A stretch of DNA of 64,000 nucleotides from Cryptomeria japonica (GCF_030272615.1 NC_081415.1:376541392-376605391), one strand, 5' to 3'; positions 47,761-59,449 are shown, numbered from the stretch's first letter. Notes: a model not told the origin generated them from the sequence alone. Made by a program: numbers and translations.

Positions 47761-48815
47761 AATTTAGGGCTATGAGGTAGGGTTCCGATTTTGGTCCTTT
47801 GAGTGTTCTAAATTTATTGTTCCAATAGAAAAGTCTAGGTGAAACAAGAAAATTGTAAAGTCATTTGTAGAGAAAATAGAAAGAGTTTTGTGTCTGGTTT
47901 TCTGTTGGTTCTTGAAGGAGTTAAGTGTAAATTGTATTTTGACAAAGATAGCTGAATTATTCAAAAGAAATATTATTTAAATCCATTTCTCTCTAGTGTA
48001 TTATTATACCATATTTTGAATGAATAACATCAAGGGTTTTCTCATTCATTTCACTATTGTGGTGTATGTATTTTTTGTTCATGCTTTGGTCTAAGGGGCC
48101 AATTAAATGCTTGGGTAGAATTGTAGAGTGGTAGGGATATTGTAGGGATTTTGATAAGTAGTTTTGGGTTGGGGTTGCAAATTGATGTATTGAAAGGAAA
48201 TACTATCTTAGATATATATATATGTTGTTAGATAATTTTTGCTAGAATTCATTTTATGTAGTAGGAATTCCTCTACACTGATTGTAGCTTGCAACTGTCT
48301 TAGTGTCTATTTTTTGTTCAAGATCACCAATAATTTGCTATAATTTGTTGAATATCAAAATATTTTCATTTTCATGTATGTTGCTAAGTGCACATAATCA
48401 TCTCATGCTCCAAATTGGTTGTGGATCACTAAGGAATTTATCATTCCTGAACATTCTCCCTTTTTGTTGAGCCTTTACATGAGATTATTTGCTTCGTTTT
48501 ATGCATAATTTATATGGTGTAGAGATAACAAATTAGGAAAGGGATCACCCTCCTGGGTCTTGCGGAATCCAAAGTGCAGAAGGATTTGTAGATCCTTGTC
48601 ATAGTTAGTCCAAGTCTAAAGGATATTGATAGTTGGAAGTGGCTTTCCATGGGTATTTTGAGGAATAAACTTGGTTTGTGCCTCTCGCAGTGTAAACCCA
48701 TTTTTTGGGCACCAACAGGTTGTAATTATTTTTTATGAAATAAATCAATTTGTTTTGCATTTCCTCCATCATATCTTTGTGTTTCTGTTGTGTTTACTCT
48801 TGCTGACTAGTCTGG

Positions 48816-48887
48816 ATTGATCTCTTTGAGGTCCCTCCTAATTGGTGACTGCTTCAAGTGGTTAGAAGGGACCTCAAAGAGATCAAT
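48816..48887. repeat. Perfect 21-bp inverted repeat (hairpin)
   Basis: ATTGATCTCTTTGAGGTCCCT at 48816-48836 is exactly complementary to 48867-48887, with a 30-base loop. It lies between the presumed chromovirus LTR remnant and an integrase fragment. It may be a small inverted-repeat element or a rearrangement scar. Confidence 0.9.
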
Positions 48888-48929
48888 ATGGGTCGGTCAT
48901 TACTTCAGATTTAAGCCTAACCCACATAG

Positions 48930-49560
48930 AGGATGCCTACAACTGAGCAATTCACTCATCTACAAGTTACTCACCTTTTGAGGTATATCTTGGGTTTCAA
49001 CCTTTGGCTCTATATGAGTTACCCTTATCTTTTCCATCTCCAACCTCTATGCATATTTAAAAAGAGAAAGATAAGGCCCAAGCCTTCATTCAACATTTTC
49101 AAAATCTTCAATCCAAAGTAATTCAAATTCTTTAGAAGACTCAAGAAAAGAAAGCACATAGTTTCCAAGAGAAAGCACATAGTAAGGCCAAACCACTTCG
49201 TTATGGGCCTTACACCATTCTTCAATAGGTATCTAATAATGTTTTCTGAGTTGATCTTCCAGCTCAATTAAGCATCCATTATGTCATTAATGTTGATCTT
49301 CTCAAGCTCTACCATGAGTCGACACTAGAAACTGAGCCACCTATTAGCCATCCTGCAAATGTTGTTCCCGATTTTCAGATTCTACTTGATTCTAATACAT
49401 TTTTTGATACAAAGACTCATCAAACATGACATGGTTCCACCACTTCCTACCTTGTTTTAAAGCAAGGTCATCTTTCACATTAGGCTCAGTGGCTCTCTCA
49501 TCATCATCTCTCTCAAGAGTTTCCCTCTCTTTTACGATCATTGGAGTCTAATGCCAATAT
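48930..49560 (+). pseudogene. int: C-terminal integrase fragment of another Ty3/gypsy element
   Basis: Shifting plus-strand frames read T-T-E-Q-F-T, V-Y-L-G-F-Q-P, then A-K-P-L-R-Y-G-P-Y-T-I-L (GPY/F module), I-N-V-D-L-L-K-L-Y and a low-complexity tail. This is the end of a Ty3 integrase of a lineage different from the chromovirus above. It ends just before TGTTGGGAGC, the probable LTR start at 49561. Everything upstream is missing. Confidence 0.75.
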
Positions 49561-49894
49561 TGTTGGGAGCAATGATGAGGATTCATAGGGTATACATAGG
49601 ATATACATAAGTTATTATCTTAGTATTAATTTTATTAGTTTTAATCTAATTTAAATGTCAAAAATAAGTCAAAAGTGAAAAGTAATATGTTAGTTCATAG
49701 TTATTTTTTATTACGGTAAAAGCAGGTTTTGAAGGGACCATGAAACCCTTTACAAAAGATCCTTAAGAAATTAGAGCATTAAGAAACAAGAAGGAACAAA
49801 CAGCTAAAAACCCAACATAGATATGAGCAAAATCTAGCAAAAAATCCCCACAGAACCAACAACGTCCAGCCAAGACAGACAAAAGATAGAAAAC

Positions 49895-51678
49895 AAATTG
49901 CTTAATGTTTTTCAAGGCATTAGCCAGATTTCCGCTAATCCCATGCAATTCTTTAATAATATCCCTAAGTTTAGGGATTTCCTTAGAAGAGGACACAACA
50001 TCTTTCTTCATGCTTGCCCTTGTTCTCTTTGTTGTGCCACTAGGAGCACTTTCCACAGTCCCTATCTCAATGGCATCTTCATCAATATCAAGGTCCACGA
50101 TAGGTTTGGGAGTGCTAGGCCCTCAAGGACCTTAGAGATTTCCTCTAAGTTCTTAGTAACAACAGTAAGGGTATCCAGAATCATTACCAAAAGGTTTTTC
50201 ATATCATTTTTTCCTTCCTCCAGATTATCAATCTGAGCTTCCATCTTCTTATTTTTTTCCTCCATATCCTTCTTCCACTACTTCTGGTCCCTATCATCTT
50301 TCTTCTTTTTCTCTTCCCACTGCTTCCCATTTTTTTCCAGACTCTTTATTCCTTCATAAGCCCACCTATCAAAACCCATTCTAGCCTCATATAGGTTTTT
50401 GAGATTATCCAAAATTAACCCTTATCCTTGCTCGGATTCTCCTTGTCCATCTCCTGCTCAAATTCCTCATTCTTCTCCTGCTCCATATCAATTTATTTTT
50501 CCTCATTAATCTTATTATCCCACTCTTCCATTGGTTGGCTATTGATAGTGCCTAAACTAACACTGTGGGTAGGGATATCTTGAGCAGAAAAATCCTTAGC
50601 TCCTCCTTCCTCTTCCCCCAACTCCTCCTCTTTCTAGCTTTCCTCTCCACCAGTCTCATTAGTTTCCATCTCACTACAATATTTTCCGATATCCTTTAAG
50701 TCATTCTCCATATCCCTTTGAATATCCTTGTCCTCTTGGATTTTCAACCCAGTAGCATTTTTGCTCTTTTTGCTATGAGTCGAATCTTCCTTGCTAGGCC
50801 CGCCTTCCTCCACTTTCTCTTACCTTTCCTCGGAGACGCAGAAAATCTCTTATTTTCCTTAATAGAAAGGATTTTGTAGTGCTCATAAATGAGCAAAATG
50901 AGGCCACAATGAAGCACCAGAGTCGTAGAGTTCTTGCTATGCTTATTAAGAGACATCGACAGAGACTTGAAGAGGTAGTAGGGCAGGGAAATCCTCTTCT
51001 CATGCCTGAAATGATTTAACAACACAATGTGGTATGTGTGGACCCTAGTAAAATGACCCTCCATAGTAATGTATTCCATAATAGTATTCAACGCACAGCC
51101 CCAAATTTTCTTAATGTTGGAAGCATCATAATACCCCCCCGTAGCTTTACTAATTTTTTCCCTCTCCTTCTCTTTGCGTGGAAAAGATTAACCACATTAT
51201 TAGAAACTTTCAAGTCTCTAAAGAAATTAAGATCTGAGTGGGGCATACCTGTTACCATCGCTATGAGGTCCGCATCCAACTTAAACCTCACACCATGAAT
51301 TTTGAATGAACCATTAATCCAATTTTTAGTGACTTTGGTGATTGCTAGGTTAACTCTTCCTTTATTATAATCGACCAGCTTCTCCATGAAATTCGTCATG
51401 AACCCTTTTTCCAACTTAGTCCATACCTTTGGCATTTCCTTCCATTTGGAAATGTTGTTCGATTCCTCTCTCCATAGATCCCCCCCCATTTTCAAGTTCA
51501 TAATACCAAATCTATTCTTCTCCAATTTCGGAGCTTCCTTCCAATTGACTCTTGAAATTTTGAAAATGTTAACCCATAAAGTGTGTGAAAGATTAATAGC
51601 TTTGATTAGGATTTTTCCATTCTGCCAGGTAATCATTACTTTTCTATAAATGTGAAGATTACTCATTAGAACTTTCAT
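49895..51678 (-). pseudogene. Accessory ORF after RNase H of the LINE, broken
   Basis: ATG 51678 overlaps the RNase H stop in the tetranucleotide ATGA. The first 196 codons (to 51088) are open and contain H-G-V-R-F-K-L-D-A-D-L-I-A-M-V-T-G-M-P, a block similar in position and pattern to those in the other accessory genes here. A shift leads to 51091-50744, with I-T-M-E-G-H-F-T-R-V-H and L-V-L-H-C-G-L-I-L-L-I. A basic stretch, then acidic E/K-rich and coiled-coil-like frames (50265-50062, 50098-49763) follow. Total about 600 codons. It may have been translated by reinitiation, as inferred from the overlap. Function unknown. Confidence 0.65.
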
Positions 51679-52424
51679 AATTGATTGTGCGATCCATCTT
51701 TCCCCATGAATTTGTCCTTTCTTAAAAGATCTTTAATATTAAAATTAATATAACCTTCCCCATACCAAATACTTTGAACTTCAAAATTTACACCTAGGTT
51801 TTCCAAACCATCCGCTACCAAATTTTTTTCTCTAAAGGCATGTTCAATTATAATAAATTTAAAGCTAGCTATAATTTCTCTAGCTTTAAAAATAATATTT
51901 TCTATAGACCATGATGGCTCAGTTTCTCCCTTCAGGCACTTAATAATGTATAGAGAGTCTCCCTCCAGCCATAAATTATCATGATTTAGATTTTTTGCAA
52001 TAATCAAAGTATTCAAAGCAGTTGAGGCTTCAACATAATGACTAGTTTGATTAGCCAGAGGGCCAGCAACTGCCACAAGGCAACTTCCAGCAAAATTCCT
52101 AACAATGCCCCCATAACCAGCTTTACCTGGGTTCCCCTTAGACACCCCATCAAAGTTGGCCTTAATCCATCCCTAAGATAGAAAGCACCACACAAGATCA
52201 TCCCTGCCCTTATACTTACTAGATTTGATATTAGAGAGGTTCCATCTATCAATAAGATCCTCTTTAGTAGCTAAACCATGATCAGATCTATTTAAACATT
52301 CAAATATCCCTCTATAGATTTTATCCACCACAACTTCAGGGTTAGTAGTTTTGTCCCTAAAAATCCTATTCTTACGCTCCTTCCAGATATTCCATATAAC
52401 ATTAGGGAGAGTAATTTTCCACAA
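51675..52424 (-). pseudogene. LINE RNase H domain
   Basis: The frame 52424-52173 leads, after a TAG, into 52145-51675. The RNase H carries N-F-D-G (before the Met at 52145), V-E-A-S-T-A-L-N, L-E-G-D-S-L-Y and N-L-V-A-D-G-L, so the Asp-Glu-Asp-Asp set is complete. This is the plant-type RNase H1 of L1 elements, which removes RNA from the hybrid. Its TGA stop overlaps the accessory ORF start as ATGA. Confidence 0.9.
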
Positions 52425-54434
52425 CTCAACATTCTTAGGGTTGGAATTAGGACAGTACCATTGCTGCTAGAACTCCCCCAGAGAGTTTGGGAAAACCCAA
52501 ATCAGCTTCCACCTACTAAAAATAATATTCCAGATTTCCTGACTGAAAGTGCACTGGTAGAGGATGTGACAAGCAGACTCCTCTTCCCTGCAACAAAGAG
52601 AACACCTGTTAGGAAAAACAAATCCATGCTTTTAGAGGTTATCAAGAGTCAACAACTTGTTTTGGATAAAAATCCAAAAGACAATATTAACTTTGGGTAT
52701 CAACTTATTTATCCATACTTTAGCCCATAAAGGAATCTCTTTCAGAACTTGGTTGTGGATAGAAACCGCCGAAAACACAGAGTAATTCCCATCCGAAGGC
52801 TCCCTCCAAATCAAACTATCATCCTTATTGTCCCTAAAAATTTTAGAAGAAAGAAAAATCTCAAGAAACTTTAATCCCAGACATTGCTGGTTGAACTCAA
52901 TCCACTTCCTATTTCTCAAATAGTCTCTAACAGAGCCACCATACCTATTTTTGAACCAATCTTTCCATTCCTTAAGGATAGGAATATCCTCCAAAGTTTT
53001 ATCTAGGAGCCATCTGTCTTCCCAAAATCTAATAATTCTACCATTCCCCTATTTCCACTTTCTTCCAGCAACAGCCCAACTTTTAATCATTTGAACTGCA
53101 TTCCAAATTGTAGAGCCTTCAACAAAAAAACAGCTATCTAGAAATTCTTCCTCAGATGGTTGCATATAAAGATATTTTTTTTTCCAGATTAAATTCCATT
53201 CTCTTTCCTCCCCTTTCATTCTCCAAATTTGTTTAGCTAACAAGGCATTATTCATAGAAATTATATTCTTAAAACCCAACCCCCCAATAGCCTTAGGAGT
53301 ACAAATTTTGTTCCAAGAAATAAGGGGTATTCTATTTTTGTCTTCCACTCCCGACCAAAGGAACTTTTTTTGAATTCTCTCAATTGCCTCCACAAAATTT
53401 CTGGGGATTTTAAACAGACTAAGGGCATAAATAGGCAAATTTTGAAGAGTAGCTTTAAGCAGTGTTACCTTGCCCGCTTGACTAAGGATAGCTCCTTTCC
53501 AACCAGCCAATTTAGAATTGAATCTATCAACCAGCTTCATCTAGAAATTCTCTGAAGGCTTTATACAAAGTGGGAGCCCCAAATATGTTGAAGGAAACTC
53601 AGCAATTTTACATCCAAGGATTCTTTCAATCCTCATTTTTCTTTCAACAGGGGTATTGATGAAGAACAAAGAACTCTTATCCCAATTAATTTTTTGGCCA
53701 GAAGCAGTTTCATATGTGTCAATAACATTCTTCATATTTATTGCTTCCCTAATAGTAGCTTCCCCCATAGTAATCGAATCATCAATAAATTGTTCACGAG
53801 TACAGGTTATGTTGGAAGATGAAGGTTTTAGGCCTTTGAGTTTTCCATCTTCCACATTTTTTATAATATATCTACCCAGACTTTTAGCTAAAATAGTAAA
53901 CAAGATAGGGGAGATGGGATTCCCCTGTCTTAAACCTCTAGAAATTTTGAAGAAACTAGAAGGGGATCCATTAACAATAACTATAGAGGAGGAAGTTTTA
54001 GTCAACTGGGAGTAGAGCTGAATCACTTTTTCCCCAAACCCAAAATATTTCATAATTCTGAAAAGGAATTGCCAATTCACTCTATCATAGGCTTTAGACA
54101 TATCCAACTTAAGAAAAAAACCCTAATTTTTTGCAGCAGTTAAAGAGTGAATATTTTCATGAACTGAAATAATAGAGTCTAGAATCTGTCTACCAGGGAC
54201 AAAACCATTTTGTTGAGCTGAAATAATCCTGGGAAGAATATCTAGCATTCTAGAGGTAAGAACCTTAGACATATTCTTGTAAATAGAATTACAAAGACTA
54301 ATAGGTCTGAACTTATTAAGAGAGCCAGCTCCAGAAACCTTCAGAATAAGAACAATGAAGGTCACATTCAATTCCTTTAAAAGCCTCCTTGAACCAAAGA
54401 ATTCTTTAACTCCATTACAGATATCAATCTCTTA
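52425..54434 (-). pseudogene. LINE reverse transcriptase, 3' part, and zf-RVT region
   Basis: Frames 54371-54123 and 54107-53541 contain N-K-F-R-P-I-S-L-C-N, L-D-M-S-K-A-Y-D-R-V-N-W, G-L-R-Q-G-N-P-I-S-P and F-I-D-D-S (the F-x-D-D catalytic block). 53540-53049 has W-K-G-A-I-L-S-Q-A-G-K and G-G-L-G-F-K-N. 52994-52632 is the downstream region with W-R-E-P-S-D-G and F-W-I-F-I-Q-N-K-L. This is the typical L1 RT plus C-terminal zinc-finger-like domain. The region is broken by a stop at 54122 and shifts near 53048 and 52630. Confidence 0.92.
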
Positions 54435-54764
54435 GTAAATTATTAATTGGTTACTATTGTTCATCTCACGTTCAAATATGGAATGACAAAATATATATGT
54501 TTTATTTTCCATCTCATGTTGAGATCTGGAAAATATTTTAATATCATTTATTTTAGGCATATTTGTGCCTATAAATTTGCAGCCTTCTCTTCACGGGGAC
54601 ATATAGTGGAATAATAAAATTTTGCAACTTGTTTGCAGAGAATATTGTCTTTGCTTAGAATTTGTTCTCTGACTACAGAGATTTTTATCTCACTGGTAGA
54701 ATTAAATCTTTGTTTTGTTAGTCATTTTCTTGTTTATTCCATATCACGAGAACATTTACTGACA

Positions 54765-55167
54765 TAATAGGGTAATGCCTGAATCAAGATTCATTTGAGG
54801 TTTAGGAAATCCCACTCCAAACTAAGAAGATTGTTGTTCCATAGATTCTCGAGATTGAGATTGAGTGATAATGGGAATGAACTACAAGATGAGATAAAAA
54901 GATGATGACAAGAAATGAAGCCAAGGATTAGATAAACTATCTGATTTGATCAATACTGGTGAGGAAAAGGACTTGAGATGAATGCAATGAATGATTCAAA
55001 GATAAATTGATTAAAAAAACCAGATACTCAAATCGCAATTGGATGATGTCTGAATGAAGTGACATGACACTAAAGTTACTTAATAGAATACACTCAAGAA
55101 ACAAAATATTTCAAAGTGAATCAAACCTATGGCTTGAGGTGATAAGACCACGATGACATAAAATATG
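54765..55167. other. Unassigned non-coding stretch
   Basis: I see no gene, LTR border or repeat here. GA- and AT-rich single-copy-looking DNA separates two retroelement clusters. Confidence 0.5.
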
Positions 55168-56185
55168 TGTTAGGACCTGGAGGCAACTGAAAGGGGGGGT
55201 GAATCAGTTGTCTATTAATTTTAACCCAAATATAACTTAATCAAACTTGATGCATAATAATCATAAACCAGACTTAATGTCGGTTGATAGTTTAATAGTT
55301 AATAACAGTACCAGTAAAGTTTAATGCATGAAATAGAAACACAAATAACATCCACAACACATAACACAAATATTTTTATGTGGAAACCCTGTAAGGAGAA
55401 AAACTATGGTGGGAAACCTTACCCACAATCAGATGATACTACTATAGATAGTATGTGTGTACAAATGGGGTCTGCACATGCAAAAAGGCCAACTGCCTAG
55501 AGCTCATTACTCAATCACAAAATGGGAGTCACACTAACTACAATTGGATGGTTAAATCCAATGATAATGTACTGCTCAAAGTAGCATCTTCATATGTTGG
55601 ATTCAGTACCAGTTAAGATCTGATTGTCTTCTTCATACCTTCCTTGAATCTCCAAATGATGTTTGTGTGAGTAGCTCTGCTTATATTCACATATACCTTA
55701 TTACATTCCTCTACCACTACTACATAATCTCACAAATGAGATCTTACATATATACCAAAACCTAAAACCAAATGTGTAGGTCAGCTCACTAAGAATATTA
55801 CAATTAAATCAATTACAAATGAATCAATATGTGATGCATCATGTCGTCTCAATGCATTTACAATAATAACCAATCAATAAATCATCTCCATAACGTGTCG
55901 TACTGATCTGGAATAGATAACACATGCCAGTCCATAACCTAGACCAATTTACCAGTAACAACAAATACGCAAAATTGATTAGACCAATAACCAAATCACC
56001 AAAACAAGTGTCCAAACCATGTCTTCGACATAACCAAGTATCTCTAGATGATAACAAGTCATCCTCAGTGCCGATGAACAATATAACCTACCGGTGAACA
56101 TAACCAAAGATCTCCAGTGCTGATAAGTGTTGACAAGTGTTGACATCAATGACAAAACCAATACAAAACATCCATAATACTAACA
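55168..56185 (-). repeat. 3' LTR of the outer copia element
   Basis: On the minus strand it starts TGTTAGTATTATGG right after the purine tract and ends CCAGGTCCTAACA. Length is 1018 bp. GAAAGGGGGGGTGAATCAG (plus strand, near 55188) is the counterpart of the CACCCCCC..CTCAGT stretch in the nested element's LTRs, so the two copia LTR families share their ends. Confidence 0.8.
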
Positions 56186-56200
56186 ATCTCCCCCTTTGGC
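56186..56200 (-). other. Polypurine tract of the outer copia element
   Basis: On the minus strand CAAAGGGGGAGATTGTTAG: the purine run directly precedes the LTR start TGTTAG, as needed for plus-strand priming. Confidence 0.8.
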
Positions 56201-56554
56201 ATTGATGGCAACACAAGATGGAAAAACCATCTAAGTGCCAAAGTAGAAATGCCAAAAACCAAAAACTAACAATCTCCCAAAGAGATCAATTACCAGAAAT
56301 CAAAATATAGAATATCTCTCCCCCAAAGAATAATCTCTCCCCAAAAGATAATGTGTTTTTCCATAGATATCTCTCCCCCTTTGACATCAAATGCCAAAGC
56401 AATACAAAAACCAGATACAACTAGTTCATAGAACTAATTACAAATACCAATTGTTATAACCAACTACTTCCCCTGAGAAGTAGCTTTCCTCCATCAAAGC
56501 CAAAGAAAAGGTTTCTCTATAAATTCTGTCAATCTGATGCCAATCTCCAACTGT

Positions 56555-57183
56555 CTAAGTCTCTATCGGTGAGGGTATAACCCCAGGCTACTCTCTGAGA
56601 TATTCAAAAGTTTCCTTAGGTAAAGGCTTAGTAAAGATATCTGCAATCTTCTCTTTAGTATTCACATAAACCAATTTCACTTCTTTTGCTTCAACATTCT
56701 CTTTTAGAAAATTGAATTTGATAGAAACATGTTAAGTTTTAGAGTGAAATACCAGATTCTTGGATATATCAATTGCTGCAATATTATCACAGTAAATAAT
56801 TATAGGTTCTTTGCATTTTACCTTTATGTCCTTCAACATTTGCTTAATCCATAATACATGAGTACAATTAGTTGCTGCTACAACATATTATGATTTTGCT
56901 AGTGATAATGATGTACAACTCTATTTCTTGCTTAGCCATGAAATCAATCTGCTACCAAGAAAGAATGCTTCGTCGGTGGTGCTCTTTTTGTCATCTACAT
57001 CTCCTGCCCAATTTGCATGTGTATGCACATAAATCAAAATTTTCATCTTTAGGATACCACAAACCAAGATTTGTTGTGCCTTGTAGATACCGAAAAATCC
57101 TTTTCACTATTGATTCATGATTTTCCTTAGGATTACTCTGAAATCTTGAAAATATACATACTGCATTCATAATATCAGGTCTT
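56555..57183 (-). pseudogene. pol: Ty1/copia RNase H and C-terminus of pol
   Basis: 57203-56991 reads I-F-S-R-F-Q-S-N-P-K-E, L-W-Y-P-K-D-E-N-F-D-L-C-A-Y-T. A shift follows, then in other frames F-F-L-G-S-R-L-I-S-W, Y-C-D-N-I-A-A-I and finally E-K-I-A-D-I-F-T-K-P-L-P, the usual end of copia pol. Stops occur at several positions. The first Met region is joined to nested-element sequence, so true host coding ends at 57183-57188. Confidence 0.9.
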
Positions 57184-57188
57184 GTTTG
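57184..57188. other. Target-site duplication GTTTG (left; right copy 63968-63972)
   Basis: GTTTG flanks both ends of the nested element, at 57184-57188 and 63968-63972. Removing one copy and the element restores continuous host DNA. Confidence 0.95.
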
Positions 57189-57967
57189 TGTTGGTAAATG
57201 CACACTCCAATAAGAAATTGTAGGTGATTGAAGGTATTGTTATTGATGGCAACCTTACAATCCTATGGCACCGATAGGCACCGGCACAGGCACAGACACC
57301 GGCAGCGGCAAGATGTTCACTGGCACCTTGGCCGACAAGATTTTGTCTATTGTATTTTGTATCTATTTGTAAAATCTTTTTATAAGCTGACAAGGTGAAT
57401 TGTAATAAGGCTCATATATAAGTATGAGATCTTATAGAACATTTGTAGAATAGGAATATGCGAGATGGATAATATGTGTGAATATTAAGGCAGATTGTGG
57501 AATAATGTTTATGGTTATTGCAAGAGCTTAAACCGATACTGAACCTGGCATAGCATATGCTGATCCAAAGCAGTACATAACATTGGATTTATATAATCCA
57601 CTTTTGTAAGTCAATGAGACTTCCCTTTTTGTATTTAAGCAGTGAGCTTTAGGTAGTTGGCCTTCCTGCATGTGTAGGCCCCTATTGTATCAGTAATATT
57701 CACTTATTGGCCAGTGAGCGAATATTGTGGGTCACAAATCCCTCCGAGGTTTTTCCCACACTGGGTTTCCTTGTTAAAAATATTGTGTTATGGTGTGCTT
57801 TCTATGTTGTGTTTCCTAATCTTATTTACTGCATTATTTCTGGTTTACCGGTACACTGTTTTGGAATGCAATTCATTTAATAAGTTCAGAAAATCCATTA
57901 ACTAGTTAGATACTGATTCACCCCCCCCCCCCCCCCCCCCCTCTCAGTATCTTTGGCAATCCTAACA
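57189..57967 (+). repeat. 5' LTR of the nested copia-type element
   Basis: It starts TGTTGGTAAATG and ends ATCCTAACA, with 779 bp. A TATA-like CATATATAAGTATGAG lies near 57412 and TTTTGTATTTAAGCAGTGAG near 57632. A run of 21 C residues (57921-57941) is present; the other LTR has only a short C run there. Confidence 0.95.
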
Positions 57968-57969
57968 AT

Positions 57970-57985
57970 TGTTATCAGAGCCTGG
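57970..57985 (+). other. Primer-binding site (initiator Met tRNA type)
   Basis: TGTTATCAGAGCCTGG differs by one base from the usual TGGTATCAGAGC of plant copia elements and starts two bases after the LTR. Confidence 0.9.
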
Positions 57986-58038
57986 TCCTCTATTTTCAAA
58001 ATCCTAACAGCTTGAGGAAGATTCTGACACCAACAAAG

Positions 58039-59111
58039 ATGGAAAATTTAAGAAAACAATTGGAAACAACTCTTTCAGACTATGATGTAGAAAAGTTGAA
58101 GAATATAAAACTTGAAGATGATTTGAAGGTTGCATAGGAAATCATTCAGGGACTTCAAGGAAATATCACTATTGCTAGGAACAAAAGAAGAGAAATTTAT
58201 GAGAAGATGCAAAGTGATGATGATGAAAAAGAAACTCTTAATGACCTTGTGAACAAACTGAGACAAGAAAATAGTACAATGAAAAATGAAATGCAAGATA
58301 TAACTATGAGGTTTCGCAAAGACATTGAAGACCAAAAGAAGAATGAAGATGACTTGGATAGAAGAATTAATGATGTTGCAAATGAAAATCTAAGACTTAG
58401 TCATAAAAATGATATGTTGAAAACAGATATAATCCACTTGGAGCATGACAAAACTGAACTCATGAGACAGAAACATTTCTTAGAAAATGAGTTGGCTACT
58501 GCAAATCAACACAAGGAGAAATTCAAGAAAAGCTCAAAGGAACTAATGCTATGTTGAAAAATTAGAAACCTAATGGAGACACAAATGGCCTTGACTTTGA
58601 AGTTGGTGAAAGCTCTAGCACTGCAAACAAACATGATCACAACAAACTAGTAAGACAACCTAATGCCTACAAATTTAATGGAAAATGCTTTAATTATAAC
58701 AAGTATGGTCATAGAGAAAATCAATGTAGATCTCGAAACTATCAGAACACCAATGCACCCACTGGTCAATGTTCTAAATGCAATAAAGTTGGTCATAACT
58801 CAGAAAATTGCAGAATGAATGTAAGATGTTATGTTTGTGGAAGATTTGGACACTTATCTAATCAATAGAGAACACATACTAGCATAAGATATGGAAAAGC
58901 TATTCAGAAAAACAATGTGACTTGTTATGCTTGTAACAAGATTGGACATATTGCAAAATTTTATAGAAGTAAGGCATCACCGACAAATAACAAAGGACCT
59001 AGTTTGAAGGGTAAAGAAAAGGTTGAAGAAGTAAAACAAGAATTTTCAAAACAATGGATCAGAAAGTCAGATATGAATGTTAGTGAAGCTATTCCTTCAT
59101 CGGTAGAATAG
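58039..59111 (+). pseudogene. gag: gag-like gene with coiled coil and four zinc knuckles
   Basis: ATG 58039 opens a frame (one TAG near 58135) that is almost wholly K/E/D/N-rich and coiled-coil-like up to 58557. After a shift the frame continues with four C-x2-C-x4-H-x4-C knuckles: C-F-N-Y-N (second Cys lost to Tyr), C-S-K-C-N-K-V-G-H (intact), C-Y-V-C-G-R-F-G-H (last Cys lost near a stop) and C-Y-A-C-N-K-I-G-H (last Cys is Tyr). The end is TAG at 59109. Gag would package element RNA. The usual copia gag core upstream is not evident, so this gag is unusual or shortened. Confidence 0.8.
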
Positions 59112-59449
59112 AGTATCACTCCACCGGTAGGAGATTATTCATCTAACTGAAAAGAAACCTTTTGGGGATATGGCAACAAATTGAAAAACATGCTAATTTA
59201 CCCTCGGTTGATGGTGAGAAGTTGAAAATTTTCTTTACCGGCAGATATGTTAAGTTTGACTTAACTAACAAACATTAAATATGGTAGTTAGAGGAAATGA
59301 CATTATAAAGAAAATATTTTGGCTCTCTCATTCATCGAGCATTCAAACTTCCTTATAACGCAAAAATACCGAGCGAAGGTATCCATAGTGAAAATGAAGC
59401 AAATCATTCAAGCACTCATACCTAAAGGCAGATTAAGGTATTTATATCA
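59112..59449. other. Short non-coding gap between gag and accessory gene
   Basis: No frame or motif is seen. Decayed coding sequence is possible: an intact ATG follows at 59450, with a GCAGATTAAGG-type leader just before. Confidence 0.5.

Larger units (their letters stand above)
42428..48717 (+). mobile_element. Giant LTR-like unit carrying an accessory gene (probable solo LTR)
   Basis: The right end, CACCAACA at 48717, is followed by GGTTG, and a GGTTG at 42423-42427 precedes TGAAAAGAG, giving a possible 5-bp duplication and a 6.3-kb unit. The right end resembles that of the solo LTR at 38869. The unit has a 1.4-kb left part with two CCCCGTGG..GATGATGCCAC repeats, a 3.7-kb gene (43796-47477), TATAAAAGGG at 47751 and about 1 kb to the end. 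No gag, pol or primer site is seen. The left border is the weakest point. Confidence 0.5.
49708..54434 (-). mobile_element. LINE (L1-type non-LTR retrotransposon), 5' truncated, with an extra 3' ORF
   Basis: Minus-strand order: the second half of RT (from 54434), the C-terminal zf-RVT-like region, RNase H, then an accessory ORF, then a 3' end CCGTAATAAAAAAT near 49708. ORF1 and endonuclease are absent because of truncation. No clear target-site duplication is seen. The accessory ORF after RNase H is not part of standard plant L1 elements known to me. Confidence 0.85.
49561..54764 (+). repeat. 3' LTR (~0.5 kb) interrupted by a LINE
   Basis: TGTTGGGAGCAATGATGAGG follows the integrase tail. After the LINE the sequence resumes at about 54435 and shows ATTTGTGCCTATAAATTTGCAGCC (TATA region), AATAATAAAATT and an end at TTTACTGACA (54764). 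Net length without the LINE is about 490 bp. The partner LTR is absent. The right border is inferred from TG..CA only. Confidence 0.6.

Noticed and set aside
48816..48887. Rho-independent-type terminator
   Set aside because: The hairpin lacks a T-tract and the DNA is plant; the bacterial model does not apply.
49680..54460. Target-site duplication of the LINE
   Set aside because: Flanks GTTAGTTCATAGTTA and TTGGTTACTATTGTTCAT only resemble each other; not convincing.
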